A stretch of DNA of 6,620 bases. Origin: Saccharicrinis sp041584155. GTDB lineage: Bacteria > Bacteroidota > Bacteroidia > Bacteroidales > Marinilabiliaceae. The position numbers and the translations under genes were made by a program. The notes beneath the pieces were generated by a model, which saw only the letters and a program-made list of their open reading frames with translations, searched no databases and had not been told where the DNA came from. Positions 6,402 to 6,620 of the stretch are shown one piece after another (the stretch's first letter is position 1; each line of letters opens with the position of its first letter). The DNA lies in the NCBI GenBank assembly GCA_041584155.1, contig JBFHEL010000235.1, positions 1 through 6,620 on the forward strand, read 5' to 3'.

Positions 6402-6620
6402 ATGGGATATATTTTTGCTTCCGCAGGATTAGTAACCAGTTGCTTTTATATTTTAATTATTCTGTTCTCAAAGGATAGACATATAAGTAAGCGATGGCTG
6501 ATAGCGTTCATTATTCTTTTAGATTTAACATTGCTTCCTTATATACTGAATAATCTTCAGGTATTTACAGGTTCCTGGATGAATTCGAGTTTTGTGCTGT
6601 TATGGGGACCTGTTTTGTAT
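6402..6620 (+). CDS. Membrane protein N-terminus, possibly an AraC-type regulator with membrane-embedded sensor (partial)
   Basis: The frame is open from an ATG at 6402 to the right edge, giving 73 residues. Two hydrophobic segments are clear (about residues 4-22 and 32-49), separated by a short charged loop, KDRHISKRW. A third begins near 63 with FVLLWGPVLY. This layout, especially the W-G-P-x-L-Y motif at the start of the third helix, resembles Bacteroidota AraC-family regulators that carry a multi-helix membrane region before a C-terminal helix-turn-helix domain. That domain would lie outside the window, so the family call is tentative; another polytopic membrane protein is possible. It is divergent from the fusion-protein gene, which would suit a local regulator, but nothing in the sequence proves that link. 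Confidence 0.6.
   Translation, partial: MGYIFASAGLVTSCFYILIILFSKDRHISKRWLIAFIILLDLTLLPYILNNLQVFTGSWMNSSFVLLWGPVLY

Overview
The window looks like chromosomal DNA from a member of the Bacteroidota. The evidence is AT-rich intergenic DNA, starts without clear Shine-Dalgarno sequences, a Sec-exported surface-type protein built of polymorphic-membrane-protein-like beta-helix repeats, a multi-PAS sensor, and an apparent membrane-anchored AraC-type regulator. A marine or gut Bacteroidales/Marinilabiliales- or Cytophagales-like host is plausible, but I cannot fix the genus.

Layout from left to right. (1) 1-1314, minus: the N-terminal 438 residues of a soluble protein with at least four PAS domains. 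Its output domain lies beyond the left edge; a histidine kinase is most likely. (2) 1315-1744: about 430 bp of AT-rich non-coding DNA with a few short dyads and no convincing gene. (3) 1745-2593, minus: a complete patatin-like serine esterase/phospholipase of the YjjU type, with its catalytic Ser-Asp dyad intact. (4) 2594-2722: a short spacer with a 12-bp direct repeat and one candidate -7 promoter element. (5) 2723-6235, minus: a 1170-residue secreted protein that dominates the window. It has a signal peptide, two tandem beta-helix modules, a complete metallo-beta-lactamase-fold hydrolase domain, a polar linker and a canonical pair of EF-hand calcium loops. (6) 6236-6401: a divergent intergenic region. 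(7) 6402-6620, plus: the first 73 residues of a membrane protein, probably the N-terminal membrane part of an AraC-type regulator, cut by the right edge.

The item most worth a second look is the 1170-residue protein. Each part belongs to a known family, but the combination of two beta-helices, a Zn-dependent hydrolase of the RNase Z/AtsA-like MBL branch and a C-terminal Ca-binding pair in one exported chain is unusual. It suggests an enzyme displayed on, or guided by, an adhesive or glycan-contacting scaffold. The patatin gene downstream on the same strand could be co-transcribed, but the 129-bp gap and a possible promoter of its own make this uncertain. Nothing here resembles a phage, transposon, CRISPR array or RNA gene.
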